Of a stretch of 64,000 nt of DNA, positions 22,656-35,103 are shown piece after piece; the stretch's first letter is position 1; each line of letters opens with the position of its first letter. The translations under genes were made by a program, and so were the position numbers. Source of the stretch: Megaleporinus macrocephalus (Eukaryota; Chordata; Actinopteri; Characiformes; Anostomidae); contig CM038716.1 in the NCBI GenBank assembly GCA_021613375.1, forward strand, positions 13,091,274 through 13,155,273. Direction: 5' to 3'. The notes under the pieces were generated by a model. It did no database searches. It worked only from the letters and a program-made list of their open reading frames with translations, and was not told the origin of the DNA.

Positions 22656-23390
22656 GGTTGTATGTGTTTAGTTGTATTCATCCCTCTATATTATTCAAAT
22701 GAAGATTAACTATCGGTATGTTATAAATATCTGTAAATATAAATGTTTTTAATAAACGACAGGGTCATATGAGAAGCAGCTTTTTACAGAGGAGTTAAAA
22801 TTCCAGTATATAAAAACAGTATTTCTTAACATTGAAAATAGAATTCAGCTCTTCATGACCTCTTCATGACCTCTTCATGTCTTTTAAGTGATATAAATGT
22901 GGAAACTGGAGTTGGGGTGTAATAATTTGAGGGACTTGATTTGAGACTTGCTCGACTTATAGCAGGGACTCGACCTGCTTTCATTTTTCCACAGTGACTT
23001 GAGACTTGCTCGAGACTTGAAGGTTAAGACTTGAGACTTGCTCGAGACTTGAAGGTTAAGACTTGAGACTTGCTTATGACGTGCACATGTGTGGCTTACT
23101 CCCACCTCTGGTTTGGACTGTGGGAGGAAACCGGAGTACCCGGAAGAACCCACTCAAAATAATTAATTCAGTTCAGCATTTACACAATAAATATTATTGA
23201 ATTATACTAAACGGTATTTGTGATTTGTTTTGTTTTTCAGTGGCTGATGATGAAATGCTGATATTAGGTTACTCCACTAAACAGAATATGACATTAAATC
23301 ATAACACAAGTTAGAAATTATGAGAGTCTGGACCTGGACTGTACTGAATTCTAATTAAATACCCCTGTTATATACTATTATTATATATAC
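22656..23390. repeat. AT-rich spacer with acttgagacttgctcgagac repeats
   Basis: Two nearly perfect 32-bp units (about 22996-23078) and a weaker one before them carry the core gagacttgctcgagacttga. Near 23113 is a short remnant of another repeat, ttggactgtgggaggaaacc. The remaining sequence is plain AT-rich DNA without a supported gene. Confidence 0.6.
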
Positions 23391-23437
23391 ATGTATGATA
23401 ATTAAATTATTAATATGATCATATTATAATATTCATA

Positions 23438-23623
23438 ATGGATATGAATGTTGTTCCAGTATTAGAACTTTATTACAGCTGTGAGTTTGATCTACAACAC
23501 AAACCACACAAGAGAAAACTGCTCACTAACATAAAAGAACCAACTCTGATCAATTTCCGTCCACTGGAGATCTATAGAACCTTCAGAGCACCGACTCGTG
23601 ATGATGTCACAATGGGGACGTGA
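23438..23623 (+). other. Conserved 61-aa upstream ORF, copy D
   Basis: Same frame as in copy B, with an Ala-to-Thr and a Leu-to-Met change near its end. Function unknown. Confidence 0.25.
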
Positions 23624-23660
23624 TGTCATCAGCGAACATTCCATCCTCAGAGTTTATTTA
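23602..23660 (+). promoter_or_regulatory. Distal promoter of copy D
   Basis: Paired TGATGTCA sites (23602-23609 and 23621-23628) and TATA-like tttattta (23653-23660), spaced as in copy B. The donor GTAAGT at 23774 and acceptors ending at 24002 or 24019 define the possible 5'UTR intron. Confidence 0.5.
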
Positions 23661-23779
23661 ACCCCTGCGTCGTTTACCAGGTCTTCATTTCTGAACTTCC
23701 GTCTGAAGAAGAAACATTTCCTTCTGAGACCCAACAGTTCAGTTCACATCACCTTCCAACAGCATAAGTATAAGTAAGT

Positions 23780-23884
23780 ATATTATTATATTATATTATA
23801 TTATATTATATTATATTATATTATATTAAATTAATTATATTATATTATATTATATTATATTATATTATATTATATTATATTATT
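23780..23884. repeat. (ATATT)n tract, copy D
   Basis: Pentanucleotide tract interrupted once by aaattaattatat. It lies within the predicted 5'UTR intron. Confidence 0.85.
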
Positions 23885-23957
23885 AGTAGCTAGTGAAGAA
23901 CTTAAAGTACATACTGAATAATTTACAGTAGATACTGAATTACTGGTTGTTGGTAAA

Positions 23958-23970
23958 TGACGTCATGTGA
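23958..23970 (+). promoter_or_regulatory. Proximal CRE and M-box, copy D
   Basis: TGACGTCA (23958-23965) overlaps TCATGTGA. A second TCATGTGA lies near 24022. The layout matches the other copies. Confidence 0.4.
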
Positions 23971-24074
23971 CTGTGTTTGTATATGAACTGTTGTATATGC
24001 AGAAGAATCTGATCTGCAGGTCATGTGACTGAACCCAGTGCTTAATTAGAGAATGTACTAGAAGTTGTTCCACC

Positions 24075-24807
24075 ATGAGATGTTTAAAGAATGCTTTGTG
24101 GCTCCATCACTGTAAAGCTGAGATCCAGTACAGCTCTCTGATCCTCACAGGTGAGCAGTGACATCATTACGTTGCTGTAACGTTTGTTTTCTGTTGTTTC
24201 TGCAGTGACTGGAACATCGTTCTCTGACCAGCCGGCCGGTGTCAAGAAGCTGTGTAGCATGATGTCTGACCTGACGGCCCAGTTTGCAGGACTGCAGATT
24301 AAGCCACAGGTCTCAGCATCCTCTGCACCACAGCCAGGGGGCAGCACTAACCCTGGACCAGTGACAGCTCCCAGTCTGACTCGTCATCCTCCTCCTCCCC
24401 CTCCTCCCCCTCTTCATGCAGCAGTTCCTGCACTGGGTACAGCTCAGCATCGAGAGCTGAGTGCTCGCCAGCTCCCCCTAGCTACAGTCAAACATCCTGA
24501 GCAGGAGGACGACATGATGACTGACCTGACAACCCAGTTTGCAGGACTGCAGTCTAAGGCACACGTCCCAGCATCCTCTGCAGAGGGCTCCGTTACCTGC
24601 AGTCAACAGGTAGCCCCTGCTCCAAAGACCCGGAAGAGGAAGCTGGACGCTTCAGAAGAGGATGACGACCCAGATCTCGCAGGAAGTCCTCCGAAGAAAC
24701 CACGACTCTCCTCCAACAACGAGAGTCGTAAACGAAAGAGGACTTTCAGCGGATCTGAGTCTGATGAGGAAGAACCTCCCAGGAAGAAGAGGAGAACAGA
24801 CTGGTGA
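24075..24807 (+). CDS. Predicted nuclear protein, copy D (225 aa, two coding exons)
   Basis: Join of 24075-24150 and 24206-24807, with the 55-nt GT-AG intron between. It differs from copy B by a few residues: SDQPAG for SVQPAG, QVSASS for QVPASS, APAPKT for APASKT, an extra Asp in the EEDDDPD acidic run, and KKPRL for KRPRL. It has the same two DLTxQFAGLQ motifs, Pro-rich segment, acidic clusters and closing PRKKRRTDW. The in-frame three-base indel and preserved frame over two exons fit a functional gene. Role unknown. Nuclear location is inferred from the basic clusters. Confidence 0.6.
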
Positions 24808-25239
24808 AGACTCGACATGATGACCGGCCAGTCAGTAACAACAGTAACCCTGGACCGGTGACTGTGTCGAGCTTCTCGCGAGCAGCTCCCAGTCTGACTC
24901 CTCATCCTCCTCCTCCTCATCATCATCCAGCAGTTCCTCCACTGGGGACAGCTCAGCACCTGCTTCTCCTGCTCCTAATGTGTGTAGCATGGAAAGTTTG
25001 GAGTGCTCGCCAGCTCCCCCTAGCTGCAGTTCATCAAAAACGAACGAGAACGAAAGTGGACTGCCAGAGGATCTGAGGCTGCTGATGAGGAGGAACCTAC
25101 CAGCAAGAAGAGGAGGAGAACCACAGACTGGTGAAGACCAGAGACGATGACCTCTCCCCTTCCAGCCCTTCATTCCCTGTCCATCCCTTTTCCCCTACAT
25201 GAGACTGTTCCATCCTTTCTTATGTCTGTAAATATTGTA
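24808..25239 (+). other. 3' region of copy D with a degenerate module
   Basis: Homologous to the 3' region of copy B. A - strand ORF of 113 aa (24832-25173) and a + strand ORF of 90 aa overlap it. Both are best explained by the shared module. Confidence 0.5.
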
Positions 25240-25245
25240 AATAAA
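25240..25245 (+). terminator. Polyadenylation signal, copy D
   Basis: AATAAA in the family's shared context. Confidence 0.7.
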
Positions 25246-26189
25246 CTTGTTCAGGGAGGTTCGGTGTGAAGCGCCTGATTGGTCTACAAACACAAAGCAA
25301 GACATTTGATTGGCAGTTGAACTGGAGACGCTAAAGTACACTCTAAAAAATAAAACTGTGATCTACTAAAATTTTTTCTGAAATATTTTTACACTTAAAA
25401 TACAGAGTTTGCTCTACAGCATATAATACTGAGTAGATATAAATAAAATCCTTTGTCTAAACTATTTTGAAAAAATAGTATAATAATTGAAGTACTTGAT
25501 TAAGCTGACTACAAAGCTGATGCTACATGTACTAAATGTTTATTTAATGTTACTCATTACTCACTGGACTTACCAGTTATCAAAATGTAAACTGTATTTA
25601 AACTGTATTTAGCTTTTCCTCAAGGAGGACTTGATTTCATTAGATAAATTAATGCCAAGTGTAAATAAAGCAACTGTACACACATTAATATTTTAAACAT
25701 TTATTCCATCATCAATGTAACACATGGCATTAAATTCAACCTGGTTTTCTTTGGAAATGGAATAAGTAGAAAAGTATAGTCAGGTGAATTAAACCTGAAA
25801 TCTTAAATACAGATGAAATACAGCAACAGATCATTCAGTCTATTTACAACATCATACAACAGCAAGAACTGAACAGAACCCGTTTAGGATTAATGAAAAT
25901 CTCAACTTGGAGTACACAGTAATTAAACCATTACTGTAGAACTTTATGTAGCCTAACTTGAAACTTTATATAAATGCTAGGAGAACAAATGACTTAACTG
26001 ACCGTAGAAAACCTGAACAGCACAACTTCTCTCAAAGGAGTTTAAAGGAGAACTCCGGTGTGAAGGTGGTGATCCTCTGACCTGAGAGAGAGATCAGAAG
26101 AAGAAAAATAATAATTACTGACAAAATCTATTATCATTACAATCTAACAAAAACTGAAATCCATATAACTTTAGATAGTATATTAAACT
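25246..26189. other. AT-rich 3' flank of block D
   Basis: Copy of 12661-13603, including the SINE tail at about 25315. No gene is seen. Confidence 0.55.
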
Positions 26190-27010
26190 ATGGCTGTGTC
26201 TCAAATCCTAGTGAGCTCCTACATAGGCAGCATTTTACATCATAGTATGTACTCCCGACATGTAGACTGTCCCAATTCTTACATACCTTAAACATGCTGT
26301 CTACTGAGGAACCTTATTTACACCTGATTTTAAGAAGCATCGAACTTCCTCAGCCACTAAGACAATCCCATGATGCACCGCAGGCTAATCTAGGAGCAGT
26401 GAAGTGGTTTTAAAATGTGAGTTATTTTGATTCTCTGGAGTTTTAATGTGTTTCTGGTCATATAATCACACAGAACAGTATTTTATTATCAACTCTGTAA
26501 CGAGTCCTTCACCATTTACACTTTATACTCCAGACATTAGCATTTATGCTAGTGGGTTTTTAAGCCTCGGGCTATTGTTTAGGATGCTGTCCGGTAGCTT
26601 AGCAACCAGCTAAACCACCGGTGTCGTGCTGCAGTTGGCGGGAACAAGCCGTGACGCAGTCTCTCTCTAACTAGAGCGTCTCAGTAATCTGTTTTATGAG
26701 GAGAGATGAGGAGAGAACACTGATACTTACACACTCACTACCTAGACAGCCTACTTACACACTCACTACCTAGACAACATACTTACACACTCACTACCTA
26801 GACAGCCTACTTACACACTCACTACCTAGACAGCCTACTTACACACTCACTACCTAGACAGCCTACTTACACACTCACTACCTAGACAGCCTACTTACAC
26901 ACTCACTACCTAGACAGCCTACTTATACACTCACTACCTAGACAGCATACTTACACACTCACTACCTAGAAAGCCTACTTACACACTCACTAGGATTTGA
27001 GACACAGCCT
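26190..27010. mobile_element. Non-autonomous DNA transposon with perfect 24-bp TIRs, block D
   Basis: Left ggctgtgtctcaaatcctag and right ctaggatttgagacacagcc are exact inverted repeats. It is a co-duplicated copy of 13604-14367, with 28-bp minisatellite units at 26726-26993. Confidence 0.75.
26726..26993. repeat. 28-bp minisatellite, about 10 units, block D
   Basis: Same unit as 14139-14350, but longer and with variants (gacaacat, gacagcat, gaaagcct). The two copies have changed unit number since the duplication. Confidence 0.9.
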
Positions 27011-27784
27011 CTGACACGTGCAAGTTTCAGATCAGCAGCACAGCTTTATTTATCTCGGTGTAAACAGTCCTGATAGGTCCATTCTCAGCACAGCTCAGCG
27101 ATCCCGTGTCTCTCTCTCGTACCTAGCATACTGAGCTACATGAGTAGCTGATATTAGCGCTGGAGATTTAGTTAAACCAGGCTCTTTGCGTGGAGAGCGC
27201 TAGCACCGTCTGTGGTGTGAGACATGCTGGCTGCTAGCTAGTGATGTGTGGGTCGTGAGTGAGCTCTTTAAGTCGACTCTTAAGTGAACGGTGGAAATCG
27301 GCTCCCGAGTTTAACAGAAACGCTAAACGAGCTGAACGAGTCGCTTCCTCTTGGTGTGTTAATCCAACTGATCTCAGTTCAGAGCTGGTGAGCTATCTCT
27401 TCTGTCAGCTCCTCTGCTTCCACCATGTTCCTCACAATATAGTCGCACTGTTACCAACTCGCTATTGGCTGTTCTAAAAGTTGCTAGAAGTTGTTAAATG
27501 ATGTAATCACATAATTTGCGTAATAGTCTATTAGTGTGTATTTGAAGGAATAACGTTGTGGGAGAATAAAAAGTGAATAAAACACTAAATATGTTAGAAC
27601 TACAAATAAACTCTGAATTAATGAACTTCTTCTGTGGATTCTTTTTTTGTTTTCTTTGAAATCGGCCGCGTCACACTGAAGAATTTCCCTCTGATCAATA
27701 AAATATCTATCAATCTAAGACTTATTTATATTTACATCATGCTCTGTAGATAGGGGGCGGGGTTAGCGGTGGCTTTGGGCATGT
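27011..27784. other. Block D sequence leading into array 2
   Basis: Copy of 14368-15143 with a 2-bp deletion that alters the short ORF start. No supported gene. Confidence 0.5.
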
Positions 27785-30700
27785 GCAGTGAGTGTAGGGG
27801 GTCGTGGAGTGGTGAGGGTCTGCTATGACTGTGAGACTGAGCACTGTGAGTGTTGGGGGTGGTGGAGTGGTGAGGGTCTGCTCTGACTGTGAGACTGAGC
27901 ACTGTGAGTGTTGGGGGTGGTGGAGTGGTGAGGGTCTGCTCTGACTGTGAGACTGAGCACTGTGAGTGTTGGGGGTGGTGGAGTGGTGAGGGTCCGCTCT
28001 GACTGTGAGACTGAGCATTGTGAGTGTTGGGGGTCGTGGAGTGGTGAGGGTCTGCTCTGACTGTGAGACTGAGCACTGTGAGTGTAGTGGGTGGTGGAGT
28101 GGTGAGGGTCTGCTCTGACTGTAAGACTGAGCACTGTGAGTGTAGTGGGTGGTGGAGTGGTGGGGGTCTGCTCTGACTGTGAGACTGAGCACTGTGAGTT
28201 TTGGGGGTCGTGGAGTGGTGAGGGTCTGCTCTGACTGTGAGACTGAGCACTGTGAGTGTAGTGGGTGGTGGAGTGGTGAGGGTCTGCTCTGACTGTGAGA
28301 CTGAGCACTGTGAGTGTAGGGGGTGGTGGAGTGGTGAGGGTCTGCTCTGACTGTGAGACTGAGCACTGTGAGTGTTGGGGGTCGTGGAGTGGTGAGGGTC
28401 TGCTCTGACTGTGAGACTGAGCACTGTGAGTGTTCCGGGTCGTGGAGTGGTGAGGGTCTGCTCTGACTGTGAGACTGAGCACTGTGAGTGTTGGGGGTGG
28501 TGGAGTGGTGAGGGTCTGCTCTGACTGTGAGACTGAGCACTGTGAGTGTTGGGGGTCGTGGAGTGGTGAGGGTCTGCTCTGACTGTGAGACTGAGCACTG
28601 TGAGTGTAGTGGGTGGTGGAGTGGTGAGGGTCCGCTCTGACTGTGAGACTGAGCACTGTGAGTGTAGTGGGTGGTGGAGTGGTGAGGGTCCGCTCTGACT
28701 GTGAGACTGAGCACTGTGAGTGTAGTGGGTGGTGGAGTGGTGAGGGTCCGCTCTGACTGTGAGACTGAGCACTGTGAGTGTAGTGGGTGGTGGAGTGGTG
28801 AGGGTCTGCTCTGACTGTGAGACTGAGCACTGTGAGTGTAGTGGGTGGTGGAGTGGTGAGGGTCTGCTCTGACTGTGAGACTGAGCACTGTGAGTTTTGG
28901 GGGTCGTGGAGTGGTGAGGGTCTGCTCTGACTGTGAGACTGAGCACTGTGAGTGTTGGGGGTCGTGGAGTGGTGAGGGTCTGCTCTGACGATAAGACTGA
29001 GCACTGTGAGTGTAGTGGGTGGTGGAGTGGTGAGGGTCTGCTCTGACTGTGAGACTGAGCACTGTGAGTGTTGGGGGTGGTGGAGTGGTGAGGGTCTGCT
29101 CTGACTGTGAGACTGAGCACTGTGAGTGTTGGGGGTGGTGGAGTGGTGAGGGTCTGCTCTGACTGTGAGACTGAGCACTGTGAGTGTAGTGGGTGGTGGA
29201 GTGGTGAGGGTCTGCTCTGACTGTGAGACTGAGGACTGTGAGTGTTGGGGGCAGTGGAGTGGTGAGGGTCTGCTCTGACTGTGAGACTGAGCACTGTGAG
29301 TGTAGTGGGTGGTGGAGTGGTGAGGGTCTGCTCTGACTGTGAGACTGAGCACTGTGAGTGTAGTGGGAGTGGAGTGGTGAGGGTCTGCTCTGACTGTGAG
29401 ACTGAGCACTGTGAGTGTTGGGGTGGTGGAGTGGTGAGGGTCTGCTCTGACTGTGAGACTGAGCACTGTGAGTGTAGGGGGTGGTGGAGTGGTGAGGGTC
29501 TGCTCTGACTGTGAGACTGAGTACTGTGAGTGTAGTGGGTGGTGGAGTGGTGAGGGTCTGCTCTGACTGTGAGACTGAGCACTGTGAGTGTTGGGGGGCG
29601 TGGAGTGGTGAGGGTCTGCTCTGACTGTGAGACTGAGCACTGTGAGTGTAGTGGGTGGTGGAGTGGTGAGGGTCTGCTCTGACTGTGAGACTGAGCACTG
29701 TGAGTGTTGGGGGTGGTGGAGTGGTGAGGGTCTGCTCTGACTGTGAGACTGAGCACTGTGAGTGTTGGGGGTCGTGGAGTGGTGAGGGTCTGCTCTGACT
29801 GTGAGACTGAGCACTGTGAGTGTTGGGGGTGGTGGAGTGGTGAGGGTCTGCTCTGACTGTGAGACTGAGCACTGTGAGTGTTGGGGGTGGTGGAGTGGTG
29901 AGGGTCTGCTCTGACTGTGAGACTGAGCACTGTGAGTGTTGGGGGTCGTGGAGTGGTGAGGGTCTGCTATGACTGTGAGACTGAGCACTGTGAGTGTAGG
30001 GGGTCGTGGAGTGGTGAGGGGTCTGCTCTGACTGTGAGACTGAGCACTGTGAGTGTTGGGGGGGGTGGAGTGGTGAGGGTCTGCTCTGACTGAGACTGAG
30101 CACTGTGAGTGTTGGGGGTCATGGAGTGGTGAGGGTCTGCTCTGACTGTGAGACTGAGCACTGTGAGTGTTGGGGGTGGTGGAGTGGTGAGGGTCCGCTC
30201 TGACTGTGAGACTGAGCATTGTGAGTGTTGGGGGTGGTGGAGTGGTGAGGGTCTGCTCTGACTGTGAGACTGAGCACTGTGAGTGTAGTGGGTGGTGGAG
30301 TGGTGAGGGTCTGCTCTGACTGTGAGACTGAGCACTGTGAGTGTAGTGGGTCGTGGAGTGGTGAGGGTCTGCTCTGACTGTGAGACTGAGCACTGTGAGT
30401 GTAGTGGGTGGTGGAGTGGTGAGGGTCTGCTCTGACTGTGAGACTGAGCACTGTGAGTGGTTGGGGGTGGTGGAGTGGTGAGGGTCTGCTCTGACTGTGA
30501 GACTGAGCACTGTGAGTGTTGGGGGTGGTGGAGTGGTGAGGGTCTGCTCTGACTGTGAGACTGAGCACTGTGAGTGTTGGGGGTCGTGGAGTGGTGAGGG
30601 TCTGCTCTGACTGTGAGACTGAGCACTGTGAGTGTAGTGGGTCGTGGAGTGGTGAGGGTCTGCTCTGACTGTGAGACTGAGCACTGTGAGTGTTGGGGGT

Positions 30701-31868
30701 GGTGGAGTGGTGAGGGTCTGCTCTGACTGTGAGACTGAGCACTGTGAGTGTTGGGGGTCGTGGAGTGGTGAGGGTCTGCTCTGACTGTGAGACTGAGCAC
30801 TGTGAGTGTAGTGGGGTGGTGGAGTGGTGAGGGTCTGCTCTGACTGTGAGACTGAGCACTGTGAGTGTTGGGGGTGGTGGAGTGGTGAGGGTCTGCTCTG
30901 ACTGTGAGACTGAGCACTGTGAGTGTTGGGGGTGGTGGAGTGGTGAGGGTCTGCTCTGACTGTGAGACTGAGCACTGTGAGTGTTGGGGGTGGTGGAGTG
31001 GTGAGGGTCTGCTCTGACTGTGAGACTGAGCACTGTGAGTGTAGTGGGGGTCGTGGAGTGGTGAGGGTCTGCTCTGACTGTGAGACTGAGCACTGTGAGT
31101 GTAGTGGGTCGTGGAGTGGTGAGGGTCTGCTCTGACTGTGAGACTGAGCACTGTGAGTGTTGGGGGTCGTGGAGTGGTGAGGGTCTGCTCTGACTGTGAG
31201 ACTGAGCACTGTGAGTGTAGTGGGTCGTGGAGTGGTGAGGGTCTGCTCTGACTGTGAGACTGAGCACTGTGAGTGTAGTGGGTGGTGGAGTGGTGAGGGT
31301 CTGCTCTGACTGTGAGACTGAGCACTGTGAGTGTTGGGGGTGGTGGAGTGGTGAGGGTCTGCTCTGACTGTGAGACTGAGCACTGTGAGTGTTGGGGGTG
31401 GTGGAGTGGTGAGGGTCTGCTCTGACTGTGAGACTGAGCACTGTGAGTGTAGTGGGTGGTGGAGTGGTGAGGGTCTGCTCTAACTGTGAGACTGAGCACT
31501 GTGAGTGTAGTGGGTGGTGGAGTGGTGAGGGTCTGCTCTGACTGTGAGACTGAGCACTGTGAGTGTTGGGGGTGGTGGAGTGGTGAGGGTCTGCTCTGAC
31601 TGTGAGACTGAGCACTGTGAGTGTAGTGGGTGGTGGAGTGGTGAGGGTCTGCTCTGACTGAGAGACTGAGCACTGTGAGTTTTGGGGGTGGTGGAGTGGT
31701 GAGGGTCTGCTCTGACTCTGAGACTGATCACTGTGAGTGTTGGGGGTGGTGGAGTGGTGAGGGTCTGCTCTGACTGTGAGACTGAGCACAGTGAGTGTTG
31801 GGGGTCGTGGAGTGGTGAGGGTCTCCTCTGACTGTGAGACTGAGCACCGTGAGTGTTGGGGGTGGTGG
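27785..31868. repeat. 58-bp minisatellite array 2, about 70 units
   Basis: Same unit as array 1 but twice as long. Several units have small insertions or deletions (ctccgctctg, a missing gtgtt segment near 29360). - strand ORFs of up to 1186 aa cover it in all three frames, because the 58-bp unit shifts frame each repeat and carries no stop on that strand. Flanks match array 1 on both sides. Confidence 0.95.
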
Positions 31869-32286
31869 TCTGACGTCTCTTACCTATTTAGATAGAACCT
31901 ACTGGGAGAAATGGAGAGATGGGGAACTGTGGGGAAATGTAGTGATCAGACTTTGTTTTCTGATTCACTTACAGAATATAGTTCAGAGATTTAGGAGGCT
32001 GTCTGATTGTTAGTTAGTTTGTTAGATTGTGAGCTGCAGCAGTGGTGAAACGTGAATATCCTCTGAATATATGAGTCTAACTGAGCGAGCTGCAGCGGGA
32101 ACGAGTGAATACGTGCTGATAAGAAGTGATTAGATTATTAAATCTTTACTGTAAGTGATAAACCAGAGATTTATCTAGATGTCTCTTCTGTCGGCTCCTC
32201 TGCGTCCATCATGTTTGCTGTAGTTTGAAAGGTGTGTCAAAGTGAGCCGTCTGAATGACATCATTAATCAGAATTTCTCTATCACT
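31869..32286. other. Right flank of array 2
   Basis: Begins gtctgacgtctcttacctat as at 17191. From 32240 it joins sequence homologous to 895 onward. No gene is seen. Confidence 0.5.
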
Positions 32287-33016
32287 GTCAACTTACAGAA
32301 AATAAGTATACTTAAAGTTCATTTTATTAAGTATACTTTATGCAGTTACTATACTAATGTAATTGTACTATTAGTACACTTCTGTATTTACTATTTTAAT
32401 ACTTCTTGGGACTAAATTGGCCTACTTTCTAGTTTTTAAAAGTATACTTTTAAGTACAATTTAAGTGTAAGAGTAGTAAACCAATTATACAACTAGTTTA
32501 CATCTTTTGTACTGCAACTACACTAAAAGTTAACTTTACTGTTAGTTTACTAGTGAACTTAACATAATACTTATAATTTACTGCTTATATTATTGTTGTA
32601 CTTTAAAGTATATGACTAGGTTTAACAGTTTTTTCCATTTAAAATAGAATTTAACAACGTTTACTTACTCACCAGTGGACACACGTAAAATAAACAAGAC
32701 ACATTAAGAAACATATTTGTATCTTTATAAATCTTTATAAATCAAATTTTAAATAAATATTGTACTGGATGTGTTTTTGTGCAGAGCAAGAATACTTACT
32801 TCTACTATCTCAATCAAAAGATTAAGTAAAAGTAAAGGTCAAATATACTTAGTCTGTTCTGTACTTGTCAGTATAACCCAAGCATACTTAAGTATAACTG
32901 TGTTTAGTATATCACTGAGAAGTACATCAAAAGTAAACTGAAAGCATACTCACTTCTTTTTAGTTTAAAAGAAGTAAACTCATGGTACACTTGAATAAAC
33001 TTCTTTTTTGTAAGGG
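32287..33016. mobile_element. MITE-like insertion in block E
   Basis: AT-rich 730-bp element bounded by imperfect inverted ends (cttacagaaaataagtatac and the inverse of cttcttttttgtaag). Block A, at 937-960, lacks it, so the empty and filled states of one site can be compared. The interior is full of agtatacttaaagt-like words. No coding capacity. Confidence 0.65.
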
Positions 33017-33814
33017 TAGCCTAGCTAGCTACACTACAAGCTGGAGCTCCAGTCGGAGTAGGACCCCGCGCCACCTTCACTGCTAGCATCCCGTCATTGT
33101 AGCTGGTTTACTTCACCACACTGAGACACGCTGAGGCTAAAGTTCTGAAACACAACAGCATTTCCTCTCCTCTCCCTCTCCTCTCTTTTAAACTCCATCC
33201 CCACGCTCCTCTAGAGCTCTGTTCTTTTCTCCAGAGAAAGAAAAGAATCCATAAAGAGACAAAGTCTCCATGTTTCTACCAGCAGGACCTGCCAGGAGTA
33301 GAAATTAGCTAGCTAAGCTAACGCTAGCTAACGCTACTGAAAAAGCCGGCTGTGACAGAATTCAGAAAATCACTAACAGTAAAAGTTCTGTATGTAGAAG
33401 AGAGAGTCAAATATTAAACTAAAACTAATAATAACTTTTGATAGCTGACTACTTCCCAAGATTAGCAGGTAGCCAAGGTAGCATTTCTTTAGTTGTTGTG
33501 GAAGAAAATGAAATATTGATTAGAAATAAATAATAATAGTACTAATTTAAAACTGATCAGTTTAATTACTCCAAAATTAAAAACATTAAAAACATTAAGA
33601 ACATTCTAAAAATCTAATTTGATAGATAATTCTTAATTTATTCTCTTGAAATAAACTTTAATATTAGATCTAAACTTAGGACTAAATGAACTCTGGGAGA
33701 TTTCAGCATTTATTTTGATATGTCCAACTCAAGCAATCACTTAAATCATATTCAGAGATTTTATTCATGCTGTATATCTTTTTATTATTGTGAGATTTAC
33801 AAAGACACTGAGTG

Positions 33815-33975
33815 TAGAGACTGCACAGGTAGAGGCAGTCTCTGACTGAGGCAGTCTCTGACTCTGAGTCTGTGTAGAAAGTGATGAGGTGGAGGGTGTA
33901 GCAGAAGAGCTGGTTGGTGTTCAGGTGAGGAGGAGGCCCTGATGGTTAGTCCTCCACCAGCATTCAGCAGTTTAT
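33815..33975. repeat. Dispersed gaggcagtctctgactg repeat, block E
   Basis: Duplicate of 1755-1917. Confidence 0.7.
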
Positions 33976-34506
33976 AAATATAAAACTATAATTCTATATT
34001 CATACACACTTCCTGTAAAATCATCTGCTCTGAGATTTGAACTTTTAACTTATAAGGAATTATTAGACCATTATTTACATTATTTACATATTTATTCTAT
34101 TATTATTTTATTATCTGGATATTAATTCTATGCTGGTTTCATTCTGGAGATTCGCATTATTATCATTTCATTCTGGAGGTAAATTTTATTATCATTTTAT
34201 TCTGAAAGATATTTTAGTTTAACTTCATACATATTATGAATTGATTATTGATTATTAATATTTATCTGATTGTAAATTCAGTTCTTCATTCTGGACATTA
34301 ATATCACATCTATACATAAAACTATTCACATTATTTTACTATATATAAATATAGATTACATTTTAATGTACATTCTGAATATTATTATATTAAAATTAAA
34401 TTAATACATATTTTTAATATTGATGTTATTATAACTTCATTTGGATTATTACATGTATGATAATTAAATTATTAATTTTGGTCATATTATAATATTTATA
34501 ATAGAT

Positions 34507-34686
34507 ATGAATGTTGTTCCAGTATTAGAACTTTATTACAGCTGTGAGTTTGATCTACAACACAAACCACACAAGAGAAAACTGCTCACTAACATAAAAG
34601 AACCAACTCTGATAAATTTCCGTCCACTGGAGATCTATAGAACCTTCAGAGCACCGGCTCGTGATGATGTCACATTGGGGACGTGA
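34507..34686 (+). other. Conserved upstream ORF, copy E (59 aa)
   Basis: Starts at the second Met of the B/D frame because the first ATG is atag here. The rest is the same as copy B. Function unknown. Confidence 0.2.
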
Positions 34687-34723
34687 TGTCATCAGCGAAC
34701 ATTCCATCCTCAGAGTTTATTTA
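34665..34723 (+). promoter_or_regulatory. Distal promoter of copy E
   Basis: TGATGTCA at 34665-34672 and 34684-34691 and TATA-like tttattta at 34716-34723. Donor GTAAGT at 34837 and acceptors ending at 35031 or 35048. The spacing matches copies B and D. Confidence 0.5.
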
Positions 34724-34841
34724 ACCCCTGCGTCGTTTACCAGATCTTCATTTCTGAACTTCCGTCTGAAGAAGAAACATTTCCTTCTGAGACCCAACAG
34801 TTCAGTTCACATCACCTTCCAACAGCATAAGTATAAGTAAG

Positions 34842-34911
34842 TATATTATTATATTATATTATATTATATTATATTATATTATATTATATTATATTTTATT
34901 ATATTATATTA
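34842..34911. repeat. (ATATT)n tract, copy E
   Basis: The shortest of the tracts in the copies that keep the distal promoter. Confidence 0.85.
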
Positions 34912-34986
34912 TTAGTAGTTAGTAAAGAACTTAAAGTACATACTGAATAATTTACAGTAGATACTGAATTACTGGTTGTTGGTAAA

Positions 34987-35000
34987 TGACGTCATGTGAC
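34987..35000 (+). promoter_or_regulatory. Proximal CRE and M-box, copy E
   Basis: TGACGTCA at 34987-34994 overlaps TCATGTGA. A second TCATGTGA occurs near 35051. Confidence 0.4.
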
Positions 35001-35103
35001 TGTGTTTGTATATGAACTGTTGTATATGCAGAAGAATCTGATCTGCAGGTCATGTGACTGAACCCAGTGCTTAATTAGAGAATGTACTAGAAGTTGTTCC
35101 ACC

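Larger units (their letters stand above)
23391..27784. repeat. Paralogous block D
   Basis: Nearly identical to 10778-15143 (block B). Its left edge falls at acatgtatgataattaaatt. Sequence to the left is unrelated to the other blocks, which places a duplication breakpoint here. Confidence 0.85.

Noticed and set aside
27823..31383. - strand ORF of 1186 aa, and similar ones in 15092-17170
   Set aside because: Frame-independent translation of the 58-bp minisatellite. All three frames are open, with no promoter or splice context. Treated as by-product.
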